Shown one piece after another: positions 10,130 through 20,056 of a stretch of 64,000 nucleotides of DNA. Positions within the stretch are counted from its first letter, which is position 1; each line of letters begins with the position of its first letter. A model generated the notes under the pieces. It made no database searches and was not told where the DNA came from. It saw only the letters and a program-made list of their open reading frames with translations. The stretch is from Eubacteriales bacterium (GTDB lineage Bacteria; Bacillota; Clostridia; Acetivibrionales; JANLFN01), in assembly GCA_024655885.1 (NCBI GenBank), contig JANLFN010000006.1:62001-126000 (forward strand), given 5' to 3'. The position numbers and the translations under genes were made by a program.

Positions 10130-11851
10130 TCATTCCTGAAATGGTGGAAACAGCTCAGCAGCTTTTGCGTACAAACCTTTCCTGTCGTAACAGTCTCCCC
10201 TGTAAGGTATGGGCTCTTTGAGCCCTGAGGGCGAAAGCAGGCTTTCTCCGTCCGTCCTGTATTCATATGGAATCCCTGCCGCTTCAAGCAGGGTGGGAGC
10301 AATATCGAGAAAGGAAGCGGCTTTTTCCCTTTCACGGTGCACCCTGTGATCCGGAGTGATCATAAAAAAGGGCACGAATTCAAGATGCCTTTTCTCCATG
10401 TCTAATGAAGCCTGGTTATACAGCCTGCTTTTTATGCCGGGGGCATGGTCGCCCCAAATGGCAATGCAGGTCTCCCCGTCCACAGACCTGATTTTCTCCA
10501 CAAAATCCCGGATGGATTGGTCTACGTAGGACAGAGAGTTGTAATAGTCTCTAACGGTCCTGTCCTTAATGTCGTTATACTGATGGTTCCTATAATAATT
10601 TAAGACATTTGTAAAAAGGCAGTGGCTGCTCATGGTAATAATATAATAAAAAAAGGGCGTCCTCTCCTCTTTCATTTTAGCGGCCGCGTATTCAAACACC
10701 TGGTGGTCGGGGGCTCCCCAGCCCACATCCTTCATTCCCATCCTTTCCATATCGAAGAAATCCTCAAAGCCCATTCGGGCAAATGCCGTATCCCTGTTGT
10801 AGTAGCTTGCCCAATTCCCGTGGAAAACGGCGGTATGGTAAGAGTTTTCGGTAAACGTTTTAGCCACCGAGTTGTGGAAGTCATAGCTTGCAAGCTTTAT
10901 TGAAGGAAAATTGCTCAAAGGCTCCAGGCTGTTAATAATGGAGAATTCCGCATCCGATGTCCCTCCGGCTTTGTGGTAGCCTAATACATAGGGATAATAT
11001 ACGCTTTTGCCAATTAGCGAATGGAGGAAAGGCATGACATAGCTCCCGTTGTGCCGGGCATTCACGGCGTTTGCGTCCATGGACTCCACCTGTATGGCCA
11101 CAATATTCAACTTTCCCCTGCTTTCCTTATTTGCAAGCACCTTCTTTCCATAAGTGAACCGGCCTATCCTGTCCTTTTCGGTCTTGAAAACAGCCATATC
11201 CACAAGTATGTTGACCAGTGTGCCGTATTTCTCCACAACCTGCTCTTCACTGTCAGGGTAGCGCTTTATGAGCTGCACAATGGAGGAGCCTCTCAGGAAT
11301 TTAATCGTTTCAACCGCTAAAATGATCAGTAGACACGCCGCTATCCCCATGCCTTTAAAGGCATGGAGCTGTGAGAGATAAGCCGTGTTTTGAATAAAAC
11401 CTCCCGCAATATAAATAAATATGGGAAGATCAATAAATATCAGAAGCAGGTTGGGGTTTTTGGGCACTGCAAAGTGCAGCACAACATCCAGGCTTTCAAA
11501 GAGAAGGGCCCATGATTGGGCCAGGTGGAGAAAATAGTGATAAAAGTTGTAATAGGAAAGGTTCACATAAAGATAGGCACACTGGGCGATGTAAAAGACA
11601 ATAAATGGTACCGGGCTGTTAAAACCCGGCAGGGTATATGCAAGGACTATAAAAGCCAGTGTAAAAGTGAACTTATGTACAGCCGCCCCTCTGCCGCGGG
11701 AACCCGTTATATGCATGTTAAAAATTGTAATCTTCAGGCTGTTTAAAAGGAAAAACAGCCCCATAAGGATTATAATTTTTATGCCTATGGGACCATTCCA
11801 CAAGCTTTCCATGAATTTTGCACTGTTTAAGGCGGACAATATTAGCTCCAT
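10130..11851 (-). CDS. LtaS-family phosphoglycerol transferase-like membrane protein
   Basis: The roughly 573-residue protein has about five membrane helices in the first 190 residues and an extracellular sulfatase-fold domain. The nucleophile motif GGTSDAEF is near residue 298, a late metal motif IWGDHAPG near 470, and FGDHAP-type spacing fits lipoteichoic acid synthases and OpgB-like transferases. These move glycerol phosphate from phosphatidylglycerol onto a glycan or polymer. I start at ATG 11851 because GGGAG sits 8-9 bases upstream; the longer ORF uses TTG. It precedes the cyclic glucan synthase by 88 bp on the same strand, so it may decorate that glucan rather than make teichoic acid. 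The family is well supported; the substrate is inference. Confidence 0.8.
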   Translation of the reverse strand: MELILSALNSAKFMESLWNGPIGIKIIILMGLFFLLNSLKITIFNMHITGSRGRGAAVHKFTFTLAFIVLAYTLPGFNSPVPFIVFYIAQCAYLYVNLSYYNFYHYFLHLAQSWALLFESLDVVLHFAVPKNPNLLLIFIDLPIFIYIAGGFIQNTAYLSQLHAFKGMGIAACLLIILAVETIKFLRGSSIVQLIKRYPDSEEQVVEKYGTLVNILVDMAVFKTEKDRIGRFTYGKKVLANKESRGKLNIVAIQVESMDANAVNARHNGSYVMPFLHSLIGKSVYYPYVLGYHKAGGTSDAEFSIINSLEPLSNFPSIKLASYDFHNSVAKTFTENSYHTAVFHGNWASYYNRDTAFARMGFEDFFDMERMGMKDVGWGAPDHQVFEYAAAKMKEERTPFFYYIITMSSHCLFTNVLNYYRNHQYNDIKDRTVRDYYNSLSYVDQSIRDFVEKIRSVDGETCIAIWGDHAPGIKSRLYNQASLDMEKRHLEFVPFFMITPDHRVHREREKAASFLDIAPTLLEAAGIPYEYRTDGESLLSPSGLKEPIPYRGDCYDRKGLYAKAAELFPPFQE

Positions 11852-11934
11852 ACACACAACTCCCAAACAATAATCGTAACAATTATAATATAATTATATA
11901 ATAATAAAAGTACTTCAGGAGGTTTTTTTACAGG

Positions 11935-13683
11935 ATGCAAAACGGCTTAAAACAAGTGCTCTGGCTCAGCCTGGCCATTTCCCTCCTGCTTGTGGCCACG
12001 GGGCCCAAGATCCGGTTAATCAATGAATACCTCAACAGGTCCGTTATTCCTGTTGCCGACTATGGCGAGTTTGCGGCGGCAGTCGGCACATCGGGTGCTG
12101 ATATGGAAAATGTGCTGGAGCAGCTTAAAAGCAGCGGCGTCCTCACAATGGCAGTAAGGGAGGCAGCACCCGGAGCAGGGTTTGATGAAAAAGTGCTGCG
12201 CAAGCTGAAATCCATGGGCTTTGGCATACTGCTCAGGCCAGGGGGCACACCCTGCGCCGATGCGGATGGTTTCGCCGGATATGACCGTCTGATAGACGAG
12301 TTCAAAATCAGGTACCTGATTTTCGACGGGCCTGATGCACCCGGAGAAAATGGGAATTTGAGCCGCATGGCAGACCTCATAAAAAAACACCATATGATTT
12401 TGGGAATCATTGAGTCTCCGTCCCAGGTGGGATATGTCCCGCAAAAAGGCCTGGACAAGCTGATTCTAAGCACGGATTATGCCATAAACAGGGCTTATAT
12501 AATACCCGACTGGGATTTATTGTCCCTGGACAAAGAGGACATGTTCTTCCGCTGGGCCAGGGCCGTAGTGGACCGGGGGATAAGGTTTATCTACATCAGG
12601 CCCCTGAAAAACAAACAGCAGACGGATTTCAAAAATATGAGCGATACCCTGGAAGCGTCAAAAGCTTTTACCGGCTTTATATCGGGCAAAGGGTATGAAA
12701 TCAACGCTCCTTTAACAAAGCTTTCGTCGGCATCCCCGGGTGTTTCCGGCAGCCTGTTCCTCCTGCTCAGCCTGTGGGCCGCTCTTTTCCTGTATTTGAC
12801 TTATTTGCTGGACTTAAAAAAAGAATGGGTAATAAAACCGGCGGCTGCATGTATCCTTTTAAGCATACTTTTAACCCTCCTGGACGGAAAAGCCCCTATG
12901 GTTTTGCCAAAATTCCTTGGTCTTTTTGCCGCGCTGCTCTATCCCTCCCTTTCAAGCCTGCTGGTCCTCAAGTATTTAAAAGGCGGAAGGGAACACGGCC
13001 TGTTTAAAAAGGTAACCCTGTCCCTGGGAATCATGCTGGGCGTGGACCTGCTGGGAGCATACACCGTCTGCGCGGCTTTTTCCCACCTGCGGTTTTTAAT
13101 GGGCCTGGAATCCTTCGACGGGGTTGTCACGGCCCTCCTGCTTCCGTTAGCACTCTTTACAATAAATTATTACTTTATATTCAAAGGCTGCAGGAATATT
13201 AAAAACATTTGGCACGGATTTTTAACTACCGCCAAAACCCCGGGCACCATATTTCTGCTTGTGCTGGGGGCAGCGGTCTTATACCTTTACATCGGACGCA
13301 GCGGCAACAACTATGGTGTCCCCGTATCTCTGCCTGAACAGGTGATACGGAAAGCTCTGGAAAAGACCCTTGTGGCAAGGCCGAGGTTCAAAGAATTTCT
13401 CATAGGCTATCCATGCCTTTTCGCCTTTATTTATCTTTACCATAGAAAAGGGGAAAAAAGCATCCTGCTGCTGCCGGGCATGGGCTGGGTAATAGGGAGC
13501 ATATCCATCCTCAACAGCTTCTGCCACGTATTTACTCCTGTCTCGGTCTCCCTGCACAGGACGTTGAACGGTCTGGCCCTGGGTGTGGCTTCAGGCGGCC
13601 TGCTGCTTGTGGCTCTATCCTTAATCCTCCGCTTTGTCCATCCCCGCATAAAGGGTTTTATTAAACAGGTCCCGGGGCATTAG
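11935..13683 (+). CDS. DUF5693-type polytopic membrane protein
   Basis: The 582-residue product has an N-terminal anchor helix (about residues 7-25), an extracytoplasmic domain to about 270, then eight or so hydrophobic segments to the end. The soluble part resembles a TIM-barrel-like domain ([25 protein letters not shown]). I recognise this architecture as the DUF5693 family, often found by wall-polysaccharide genes such as csaB in Firmicutes; the function is not known. It is divergent from the LtaS-like gene with 83 bp between starts, and GGAGG lies about 12 bases before the ATG. Its stop overlaps the convergent icd stop by 4 bp. A role in envelope glycan export or modification is a guess from the neighbours. 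Confidence 0.65.
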   Translation: MQNGLKQVLWLSLAISLLLVATGPKIRLINEYLNRSVIPVADYGEFAAAVGTSGADMENVLEQLKSSGVLTMAVREAAPGAGFDEKVLRKLKSMGFGILLRPGGTPCADADGFAGYDRLIDEFKIRYLIFDGPDAPGENGNLSRMADLIKKHHMILGIIESPSQVGYVPQKGLDKLILSTDYAINRAYIIPDWDLLSLDKEDMFFRWARAVVDRGIRFIYIRPLKNKQQTDFKNMSDTLEASKAFTGFISGKGYEINAPLTKLSSASPGVSGSLFLLLSLWAALFLYLTYLLDLKKEWVIKPAAACILLSILLTLLDGKAPMVLPKFLGLFAALLYPSLSSLLVLKYLKGGREHGLFKKVTLSLGIMLGVDLLGAYTVCAAFSHLRFLMGLESFDGVVTALLLPLALFTINYYFIFKGCRNIKNIWHGFLTTAKTPGTIFLLVLGAAVLYLYIGRSGNNYGVPVSLPEQVIRKALEKTLVARPRFKEFLIGYPCLFAFIYLYHRKGEKSILLLPGMGWVIGSISILNSFCHVFTPVSVSLHRTLNGLALGVASGGLLLVALSLILRFVHPRIKGFIKQVPGH

Positions 13684-14888
13684 AGCATGCTGTCCAGCCT
13701 TGCCCTGATTTCCTTCAGGAAATCGGCTGTGTTCACAACCTTGATATCCGGCAGCTGGGCCAGCTGTGCCAGGTCTTTGGTCATAACGCCTTCCTCAATG
13801 GTCTTTAAAGAAGCGGCTTCCAGGTTGCCGGCGAAATCTACAAGTTCATTTATTCCGTCTATTTCCCCCCGTTTTCTAAGGGCACCGGTCCAGGCAAACA
13901 GGGTGGCCATGGAATTTGTGGAGGTTTCCTCGCCTTTCAAGTGCTGGTAGTAATGCCTTTGGACCGTCCCATGGGCCGCCTCGAATTCATAAAACCCTTC
14001 CGGGGACACAAGCACCGACGTCATCATGGCCAGGCTTCCGAAAGCGGTGGCCACCATATCCGACATTACATCTCCGTCATAGTTTTTGCAGGCCCATACC
14101 ATGCCGCCTTCCGACCGGATGATGCGGGCAACCGCATCGTCAATCAGGGTGTAAAAGTACTCTATGCCGGCCGCTTTAAACCTTGCCTCGTATTCCTTTT
14201 TATATATTTCCTGGAAAATGTCCTTAAAGGTATGGTCATATTTCTTGGAAATGGTATCCTTGGTGGCAAACCAGAGGTCCTGCTTCACATCCAGGGCATA
14301 GTTAAAGCAGGCTCTTGCAAAGCTTGAGACGGATTGGTCCAGGTTGTGCATTCCAAGCAAGACCCCTGCACCCTTGAAGTCATGAATGGTCTGCCTTGAA
14401 ACCTCACCGTTTTCAGCGGTAAAAACAAGCTCTGCCCTGCCGGGGCCTTCCACCCGGTATTCCACATCCCTGTAAACATCTCCGTAGGCATGTCGTGCAA
14501 CGGTAATTGGCTTCTTCCATGTCTTTACAAAAGGTTTGACACAGTCCACAAGGATGGGAGCCCGGAACACCGTTCCGTCCAAAATAGCCCTGATGGTGCC
14601 GTTGGGGCTCTTCCACATCTGCTTCAGGTTGTATTCCCTCACCCTTTCGGCATTGGGAGTTATGGTGGCGCACTTCACAGCAACGCCGTACTTTTTGGTA
14701 GCCAAAGCCGCGTCCACGGTAACCTGGTCGTCGGTTTCATCCCTGTGCTTGAGACCCAGGTCGTAATACTCGGTTTTGAGGTCTATATAAGGCTCTAAAA
14801 GCTCATCCTTTATCATTTTCCATATGACTCGCGTCATTTCATCCCCGTCCATTTCCACCAGGGGCACTTTCATTTTAATTTTTTCCAT
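13680..14888 (-). CDS. icd: NADP-dependent isocitrate dehydrogenase
   Basis: This converts isocitrate to 2-oxoglutarate with NADP+ in the cytosol, supplying 2-oxoglutarate for glutamate. The 402-residue protein follows the eukaryotic/homodimeric subtype: [13 protein letters not shown] at the start, [25 protein letters not shown] (substrate serine loop), [17 protein letters not shown] (metal aspartates) and [12 protein letters not shown] (NADP contact). I choose ATG 14888 because AAGGAGA sits 7 bases upstream, inside the longer ORF. It converges on the DUF5693 gene with both stops sharing a TTAG. No other TCA-cycle genes are in view, so it probably serves a partial cycle. Confidence 0.94.
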   Translation of the reverse strand: MEKIKMKVPLVEMDGDEMTRVIWKMIKDELLEPYIDLKTEYYDLGLKHRDETDDQVTVDAALATKKYGVAVKCATITPNAERVREYNLKQMWKSPNGTIRAILDGTVFRAPILVDCVKPFVKTWKKPITVARHAYGDVYRDVEYRVEGPGRAELVFTAENGEVSRQTIHDFKGAGVLLGMHNLDQSVSSFARACFNYALDVKQDLWFATKDTISKKYDHTFKDIFQEIYKKEYEARFKAAGIEYFYTLIDDAVARIIRSEGGMVWACKNYDGDVMSDMVATAFGSLAMMTSVLVSPEGFYEFEAAHGTVQRHYYQHLKGEETSTNSMATLFAWTGALRKRGEIDGINELVDFAGNLEAASLKTIEEGVMTKDLAQLAQLPDIKVVNTADFLKEIRARLDSML

Positions 14889-14922
14889 GATCTTTTCTCC
14901 TTGCATTGTAAGTATTTATATA

Positions 14923-15855
14923 TCAATTGTTTTTTAAAGACACAGGCTGAATGTTTCTCGCCGCGCTCACCTGGGAAAAGGAAAAAACAACCAGCGCAGC
15001 CCAGATAAATCCGAAGCTTATTAAGTGTGTTCTTGTAAACTGCTCTTTATAAATAAGCACCCCGATGATCAAGCTGATGGTGGGGGAGATATACTGCAAA
15101 AAACCCATGGTGGACAGTTCGGTCCTCTTTGTGCCTTTGGCAAACCACAGCAACGGAACAGCCGTGGCAACCCCCGTGCACAGCAGCAAAACCGCAGTTA
15201 CCGGTGGAACAGAGCCAAGCGCCGCCGTACCCGTCACCTGTTTGAAGGCCAGATAGGCCACGGCCAAAGGGGTAACAACAGCGGTTTCAAGTGCCAGCCC
15301 TGCCGCCGATTCCGCCGCAACCAGCTTTTTAAACAGGCCGTAAAGCGCGAAGGTAGTCGCCAGGACAAGGGATATCCACGGAATTTTCCCATATTGTACC
15401 GCCAGTATGATTACACCCGCCGCCGCAAGGGCAAAAGCGATATACTGGAAAATTCCCAGCCGCTCTTTTAGAACGGTCATGCCTAAAAACACAGCCATCA
15501 GGGGATTAATATAATAGCCCAGGCTTGTTTCCACAATATGGCTTGAATTGACGGCCCATATGTACGTAAACCAGTTTACGGTGATCAAAACAGAGCAAAA
15601 GGAAATGAATAAAAGCTTCTTTTTGTCCTTTACTATCCCCAGCAAATGGCTCAGGCCGCCTGAAAAAAGTAATAATGCCGCAACGAAAACAAAGGACCAG
15701 ACAATCCTGTGGGCTAAAATTTGGTCTGCGGGTACGGGGGTTAAAAGCTTCCAGTAGAGCGGTAAAAGCCCCCATAAGGTATAGGCCGACACACCGTATA
15801 TTACACCGGTCAGTTTATTGTTTTGTCGTTTTTCATATGTATTCCTGTTATCCAT
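14923..15855 (-). CDS. rarD: RarD-type EamA transporter
   Basis: The 310-residue inner-membrane protein has about ten hydrophobic helices in two EamA repeats. The opening GVIYGVSAYTLWGLLPLYWK is typical of RarD proteins, as are AHRIVWSF and the GYYINPL segment near the middle. RarD proteins belong to the drug/metabolite transporter superfamily; the E. coli name comes from chloramphenicol sensitivity, and physiological substrates are not established. It lies 34 bp upstream of icd on the same strand and may be co-transcribed with it. Confidence 0.85.
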   Translation of the reverse strand: MDNRNTYEKRQNNKLTGVIYGVSAYTLWGLLPLYWKLLTPVPADQILAHRIVWSFVFVAALLLFSGGLSHLLGIVKDKKKLLFISFCSVLITVNWFTYIWAVNSSHIVETSLGYYINPLMAVFLGMTVLKERLGIFQYIAFALAAAGVIILAVQYGKIPWISLVLATTFALYGLFKKLVAAESAAGLALETAVVTPLAVAYLAFKQVTGTAALGSVPPVTAVLLLCTGVATAVPLLWFAKGTKRTELSTMGFLQYISPTISLIIGVLIYKEQFTRTHLISFGFIWAALVVFSFSQVSAARNIQPVSLKNN

Positions 15856-16013
15856 GCTTAAATAACTCCTGTAAAATTTGCCGTGTTAAATTCGTAATAC
15901 ATTATATAATAGCAGTAATTTCACCCGATTTCCACCCTGTAGTAAAAATCATTGATTCAACCATCCCGCACCGGAATTGTCGCATATCTGTGTCCATAAA
16001 ATATAGTATTCTT

Positions 16014-18371
16014 TTATGCCTTCAACTCCTCCCACTCCTGTTTGGTGATCAACACCTGCCTTGGTTTGCTGCCCTCAGGAGGCCCGATGATCCCCCATGC
16101 CTCCATCTGGTCCAGTATTCTTGCCGCCCTGGAATATCCCACTTTCAATTTCCGCTGTACCAGGGAGGTAGAGGCCTGTCCTAACTCTATTACCAGGTCC
16201 ACCGCCTGTGTCAGCAGTTCATCATCCCCTTTGGGCTCTACTGGAGCCTGTCCGGTTTTCTTATCGATTTTCTCCATGATTTCCTCGTCATACTCCGCCG
16301 GTATGCTGGATTTGATAAAGGATACGACGGCCTCCACCTCTTTATCGGATATAAAAGCCCCCTGCACCCGGATGGGCTTCGGTTCGCCAATAGGGCTGAA
16401 CAGCATGTCTCCCCGCCCCACCAGCTTTTCCGCGCCGGACATGTCCAGGATGGTGCGGGAATCAATCTGGGAAGACACGGCAAAGGATATCCTCGACGGT
16501 ATATTGGCTTTAATAACACCTGTGATTACATCCACCGACGGTCTCTGGGTGGCTATTACCAGATGCATCCCGGCTGCCCTGGCCATCTGGGCCAGCCTGC
16601 AAATGCAGTCCTCTACATCGCCCGGCGCAACCATCATCAAATCAGCCAATTCGTCAATAATGATCACAATTTCGGGAATGGTGTTTTCATCTCCTGCTTC
16701 TCTGAGCAGACTGTTATATCCCGCCAGGTCGCGCACATTATTCTCCGCAAAAAGTTTATAGCGCAGCGTCATTTCCTGCACTGCCCAGCTTAAGGCTCCC
16801 GCCGCCTTTTTGGGGTCTGTGACCACCGGGACCAGCAAATGGGGTATGCCGTTGTAGATTCCAAGCTCCACCACCTTGGGATCCACCATTAAAAGCTTGA
16901 CCTCTGAAGGGGCGGCCTTATAGAGGATACTGACGATCAGGGTGCTGATGCACACGCTTTTGCCGGAACCTGTGGCCCCTGCAATCAAAAGGTGGGGCAT
17001 TTTTGCTATATCCGCCACAATGGTATTTCCCGCTATATCCTTGCCCACGGCAAAAGCGAGCTTGGAAGGATGCCCGGCAAACTGTTCCGATTCAATGACT
17101 TCCCTTAAAGAGACGGAAGTAATTTCCCTGTTGGGAACCTCTATGCCTATGGCCGCTTTTCCGGGTATGGGGGCTTCAATTCTCACACCGGTGGCCGCAA
17201 GATTCAGCGCAATATCGTCAGCCAGGCCCACAATCTTGCTCACCTTTACTCCCACATTGGGCTGGATTTCATAGCGTGTCACCGAAGGGCCCCGGCTGAT
17301 GTTGGAAACCCTGGCCCCCACTCCGAAACTGGCCAGCGTGTCAATCAACTTCTTTGCGCTGCTGTGCGGGTCCTCCAGGGCAAGTTTTTCAATATTGCCA
17401 TGGGAAGGTTTTTTCAGCAGCTCTACCGGCGGCATGAGATATTCCCATTTTTCCCTTTCCTTGGGCACACTTCCATTATGGGCTTCCTTATCTGCCGGGT
17501 CCCCACTCTCCCCATGGGGCAAAGCTCCTTCTGCAAGATCCTCCCGGCTGTCCGCATTTTCTCCGGCGGTACCGCTTGTATCCTCCAAGGAAACAAGGGG
17601 GAGCATCCCGGCTTCGTTTTCTTCCCCGGATGGGGTCTCTTCTTTCAATTCCGTTCCGGATTTGCAGGGTTCCTCTACAGCTTCAACAGGCTCTTCAAAA
17701 TCTTCCTCCGGTTTTTCATAAATATCCACAAAGCGCAGGCACCTCTCCGCCGCGTCTTCAGGGCTGCCCGGCTCCGGTTCCCCGCAGCCCTCAAGGACGC
17801 TGTTTGGCTCCTCCGTCTCACCCATGCTTTCCGGTGCTTCTCCTGCTTCATCGGCAGGCTGTCCCTCTCCTGTTAAACCGCTTGCCGGGTTGATGGGATC
17901 AAAAGGAGACCGGTATGGGAAAAAACTCTCCTTTTTCTCTTCAAGTCCCGTTTTGAATCCCTCTTTATCCAATTCGGTTTTTTTCTCCCGGGTATTAATG
18001 ACCCAGTTAAAATTTTTAGGGGCTAATCTTGTATATCTTTCGGGTGTGCCGCTCCCACCGCCTGAATTCATCCTTCTTTTCTGCCCCAATGAACCCGCCG
18101 GCGTTAATGAGGGCTTCCCTTTGGCTCCCGATCCTCTTTGAAGCTTTGTCTTAGGCCTGTTTGCCGTAAACAATAGAAAAACTCCCAGCATACACCCCAC
18201 TTCTATTGCCAAAGTTATAAAAAAGCCTTTTACCGACCTTCCAAAAATCAATAACCCGGACACAAAAACCATAGCAGATAAAACGGCTATACTCTGCCTG
18301 CGGGAGTTTTTCTGTTTTTTACCAACTTTGTTTACATAAGTTTTCCGTGACTGCGGACCTTTTGTTTTCAT
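16014..18371 (-). CDS. ftsK: SpoIIIE/FtsK DNA translocase with reduced membrane domain
   Basis: This ATP-driven DNA pump clears chromosomes through the septum in division or sporulation. The 785-residue protein has a basic N-terminus, two adjacent membrane helices (about residues 28-70), a long acidic Pro/Glu/Ser linker to about 310, the alpha/beta motor with Walker [11 protein letters not shown] near 469 and Walker [13 protein letters not shown], and a C-terminal winged-helix gamma domain (about 715-785) that reads KOPS/SRS sites. SpoIIIE and FtsK normally have four membrane helices, so the two-helix anchor is unusual. It stands alone; about 320 bp upstream carry no gene. SpoIIIE and FtsK cannot be told apart here. 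Confidence 0.9.
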   Translation of the reverse strand: MKTKGPQSRKTYVNKVGKKQKNSRRQSIAVLSAMVFVSGLLIFGRSVKGFFITLAIEVGCMLGVFLLFTANRPKTKLQRGSGAKGKPSLTPAGSLGQKRRMNSGGGSGTPERYTRLAPKNFNWVINTREKKTELDKEGFKTGLEEKKESFFPYRSPFDPINPASGLTGEGQPADEAGEAPESMGETEEPNSVLEGCGEPEPGSPEDAAERCLRFVDIYEKPEEDFEEPVEAVEEPCKSGTELKEETPSGEENEAGMLPLVSLEDTSGTAGENADSREDLAEGALPHGESGDPADKEAHNGSVPKEREKWEYLMPPVELLKKPSHGNIEKLALEDPHSSAKKLIDTLASFGVGARVSNISRGPSVTRYEIQPNVGVKVSKIVGLADDIALNLAATGVRIEAPIPGKAAIGIEVPNREITSVSLREVIESEQFAGHPSKLAFAVGKDIAGNTIVADIAKMPHLLIAGATGSGKSVCISTLIVSILYKAAPSEVKLLMVDPKVVELGIYNGIPHLLVPVVTDPKKAAGALSWAVQEMTLRYKLFAENNVRDLAGYNSLLREAGDENTIPEIVIIIDELADLMMVAPGDVEDCICRLAQMARAAGMHLVIATQRPSVDVITGVIKANIPSRISFAVSSQIDSRTILDMSGAEKLVGRGDMLFSPIGEPKPIRVQGAFISDKEVEAVVSFIKSSIPAEYDEEIMEKIDKKTGQAPVEPKGDDELLTQAVDLVIELGQASTSLVQRKLKVGYSRAARILDQMEAWGIIGPPEGSKPRQVLITKQEWEELKA

Positions 18372-18694
18372 AGCTGCTTAACATACCTTCCTGAGCAGGT
18401 TCTTGCCCTATTGAATACGTCCGGAAAATTGCAGGAGGATATGCGTATTCAATCTCAACCCGGGAATATGATTTTACAAAATCCGAATAAAAATGTAAAG
18501 GTTTTTTGTAAAACGCAAGGTTCTATTTCCAGCGGTCTAAAGCAATAATCAGTATAACAAATACTTCTATTTTATCATATATTTTAATATACCGCACCCG
18601 GAATGTCAAAAACGGACCTGCCTCAAATAACCGTCCATTCGTAGAATAAACGGTTTTTTCGTATTATTCCCACCCATTGGGAAATTTTAGGCAT
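18372..18694. other. Intergenic region upstream of ftsK, no gene seen
   Basis: About 320 bp of AT-rich sequence with no credible reading frame. It should hold the ftsK promoter on the minus strand, but I see no convincing -35/-10 pair. It ends at the large palindrome. Confidence 0.5.
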
Positions 18695-18757
18695 AAAGAC
18701 AAGGGGACGGTTCTTCTGTCTGGCGAAGCCAGACAGAAGAACCGTCCCCTTGTCTTT
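18695..18757. repeat. Perfect 30-bp-stem palindrome, RAYT-end-like
   Basis: Left arm 18695-18724 and right arm 18728-18757 are perfect reverse complements around a GAA loop. The arms contain AAGGGGACGGTTCT, the same core found at both ends of the RAYT elements at 39,063 and 44,998. It begins 1 bp after the rlmN-like stop. There is no long U-tract, so it looks more like a REP/MITE-type palindrome moved in trans than an ordinary terminator, though such a stem would also slow transcription or protect the mRNA end. Confidence 0.8.
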
Positions 18758-18758
18758 T

Positions 18759-19616
18759 CTATACGGCTTTAACCTGGCTGAGCTGCCCGCACCCGCCTTT
18801 TATGTCACTGCCGAAATTAAAGAACCTGCCGCAGTCTATCCTCTTGGCCAGCCGGTGGTAAAACCTCATAAAATGTTCTTCCGGAACGGCCTGCAGCCCG
18901 GGTATGTGGTTGTCGTTGTACTGGGAAAGGATGAGCTTCACCGGCTTGTCTGCCAGCAACCTGCTCAGGCTGTCTATATCCTCATCCCGGTCATTAATGC
19001 CTTTAAATAGGGCATACCGCATTCTGACCCTTTCGTTAAAAGCCCGGGAATATTCCACAGCCGCTTCGATTATATCGGATATGTTGTAGATAGAGGTATA
19101 GGGGATGAGCGTTTTCCTTGTCGCATCGTTGGAAGCATGCAGGGATATGTTCAACCGGATGTGGCTCTCCCCATTTTTAAAATCCTCAATCAACCGGCGT
19201 ATTTGCGGGACTATGCCCACCGTCACGATCTCAAAATCCTTTATGCCCAGATCCCGGTAAGTTTTATCTATTGCCTGTTTTACATTTTCATAATTCAGCA
19301 TGGGTTCGCCCATACCCGCAAACACCACAGCTTCCAAGGGTCTAAATCCCGACTGCCTGCAATCGGCACTGCAGGCCTCTACCTGCTGGAAAATCTCATC
19401 TGCGGCAAGGTTCCTGATAAACCCCTGCCGTCCGGTAGCACAAAACCTACAGCCCACCCTGCAGCCCACCTGGGAAGATATGCAAACCGTACTGTTAAAA
19501 GTCAGTTTGAAACCATCGTCGTGCATGTACAGGGTTTCCACCGTGTGATTGTCCTCAAGCTTGAATAGGTACTTGACGGAACCATCTTTGCTGACCAGCC
19601 TTTTTAGAGTTTCCAT
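18759..19616 (-). CDS. Short RlmN/Cfr-like radical SAM enzyme
   Basis: RlmN and Cfr methylate adenosine 2503 of 23S rRNA through a protein-cysteine methyl intermediate. This 285-residue homologue has the cluster motif CRVGCRFC (about residues 50-57) and the two catalytic cysteines of the family: one in TVCISSQVGC and one in the C-terminal GGCGQL (about 275). GMGEPMLNYENV is also present. Canonical RlmN is about 340-370 residues; here the N-terminal RNA-handling domain (about 80 residues) is missing. The start is ATG 19616, with AAGGTGG 8 bases upstream; the longer ORF only reads through the leader. The gene lies behind a cobalamin riboswitch and terminator, so it should be repressed by B12. 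Family firm, rRNA substrate uncertain. Confidence 0.8.
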   Translation of the reverse strand: METLKRLVSKDGSVKYLFKLEDNHTVETLYMHDDGFKLTFNSTVCISSQVGCRVGCRFCATGRQGFIRNLAADEIFQQVEACSADCRQSGFRPLEAVVFAGMGEPMLNYENVKQAIDKTYRDLGIKDFEIVTVGIVPQIRRLIEDFKNGESHIRLNISLHASNDATRKTLIPYTSIYNISDIIEAAVEYSRAFNERVRMRYALFKGINDRDEDIDSLSRLLADKPVKLILSQYNDNHIPGLQAVPEEHFMRFYHRLAKRIDCGRFFNFGSDIKGGCGQLSQVKAV

Positions 19617-19636
19617 ACGCAAAACCACCTTTTTAT

Positions 19637-19671
19637 AAAATAATAAACCCCTTAACTCTAAAGTTAAGGGG
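19637..19671 (-). terminator. Intrinsic terminator of the B12 leader
   Basis: On the minus strand CCCCTTAACT and AGTTAAGGGG (19648-19671) form a 10-bp stem with a 4-nt loop, followed by TTTATTATTTT. It sits between the riboswitch and the rlmN-like ribosome binding site, so it is the likely expression platform for transcription attenuation. Confidence 0.85.
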
Positions 19672-19737
19672 TCAACAAACACACCTGCCTCTGTGGATAC
19701 TTCCAATATCCCCTATCACTCGTAGAGTTATTTTGAA

Positions 19738-19902
19738 AGCTACAGGCAGGTCTTCTGGCTCAAGCGTTATCATTCTCCCAACCTTCCCAGTATTCCCAGT
19801 GGCATCCAGGGAGAACTCTTCTCTTACAGCGGCGGGACCGCACAGGATTTGCACCTGTTTCCCTATTCTTTAACCTTTCGGTTAACACCTATAACCGTAG
19901 TA
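19738..19902 (-). promoter_or_regulatory. Cobalamin (B12) riboswitch
   Basis: Read on the minus strand, the segment shows the ordered B12-box landmarks: a TAGGTG-type entry, GGGAAACAGGTGCAAATC, CTGTGCGGTCCCGCCGCTGTAAG (conserved core), GCCACTGGG, GGGAAGG, and the closing GCCAGAAGACCTGCCTG. It is followed about 70 bases later by an intrinsic terminator and then the rlmN-like gene. Adenosyl- or methylcobalamin binding would favour termination. Class and exact boundaries need a covariance search. Confidence 0.93.
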
Positions 19903-20025
19903 TTCAATTGTCGATGATATTATTTTACCACAAACACAGCTTTTTTCAAGAATAAAATTTTAACCGGCGCGTCTTTTCACTTTTACTGTTCTGGCAAATT
20001 ACTGCGCTTGACCCTCATCCCCTCA

Positions 20026-20050
20026 CCCCGGAGCATCGGGGAAAGGGGCC
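20026..20050. other. Short GC hairpin after pflA
   Basis: CCCCG and CGGGG flank a short loop inside a C/G-rich run just beyond the pflA stop on the minus strand. No U-tract follows on that strand. It may be part of a dispersed intergenic repeat or a weak 3' stabilising hairpin. Confidence 0.3.
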
Positions 20051-20056
20051 CTTATT

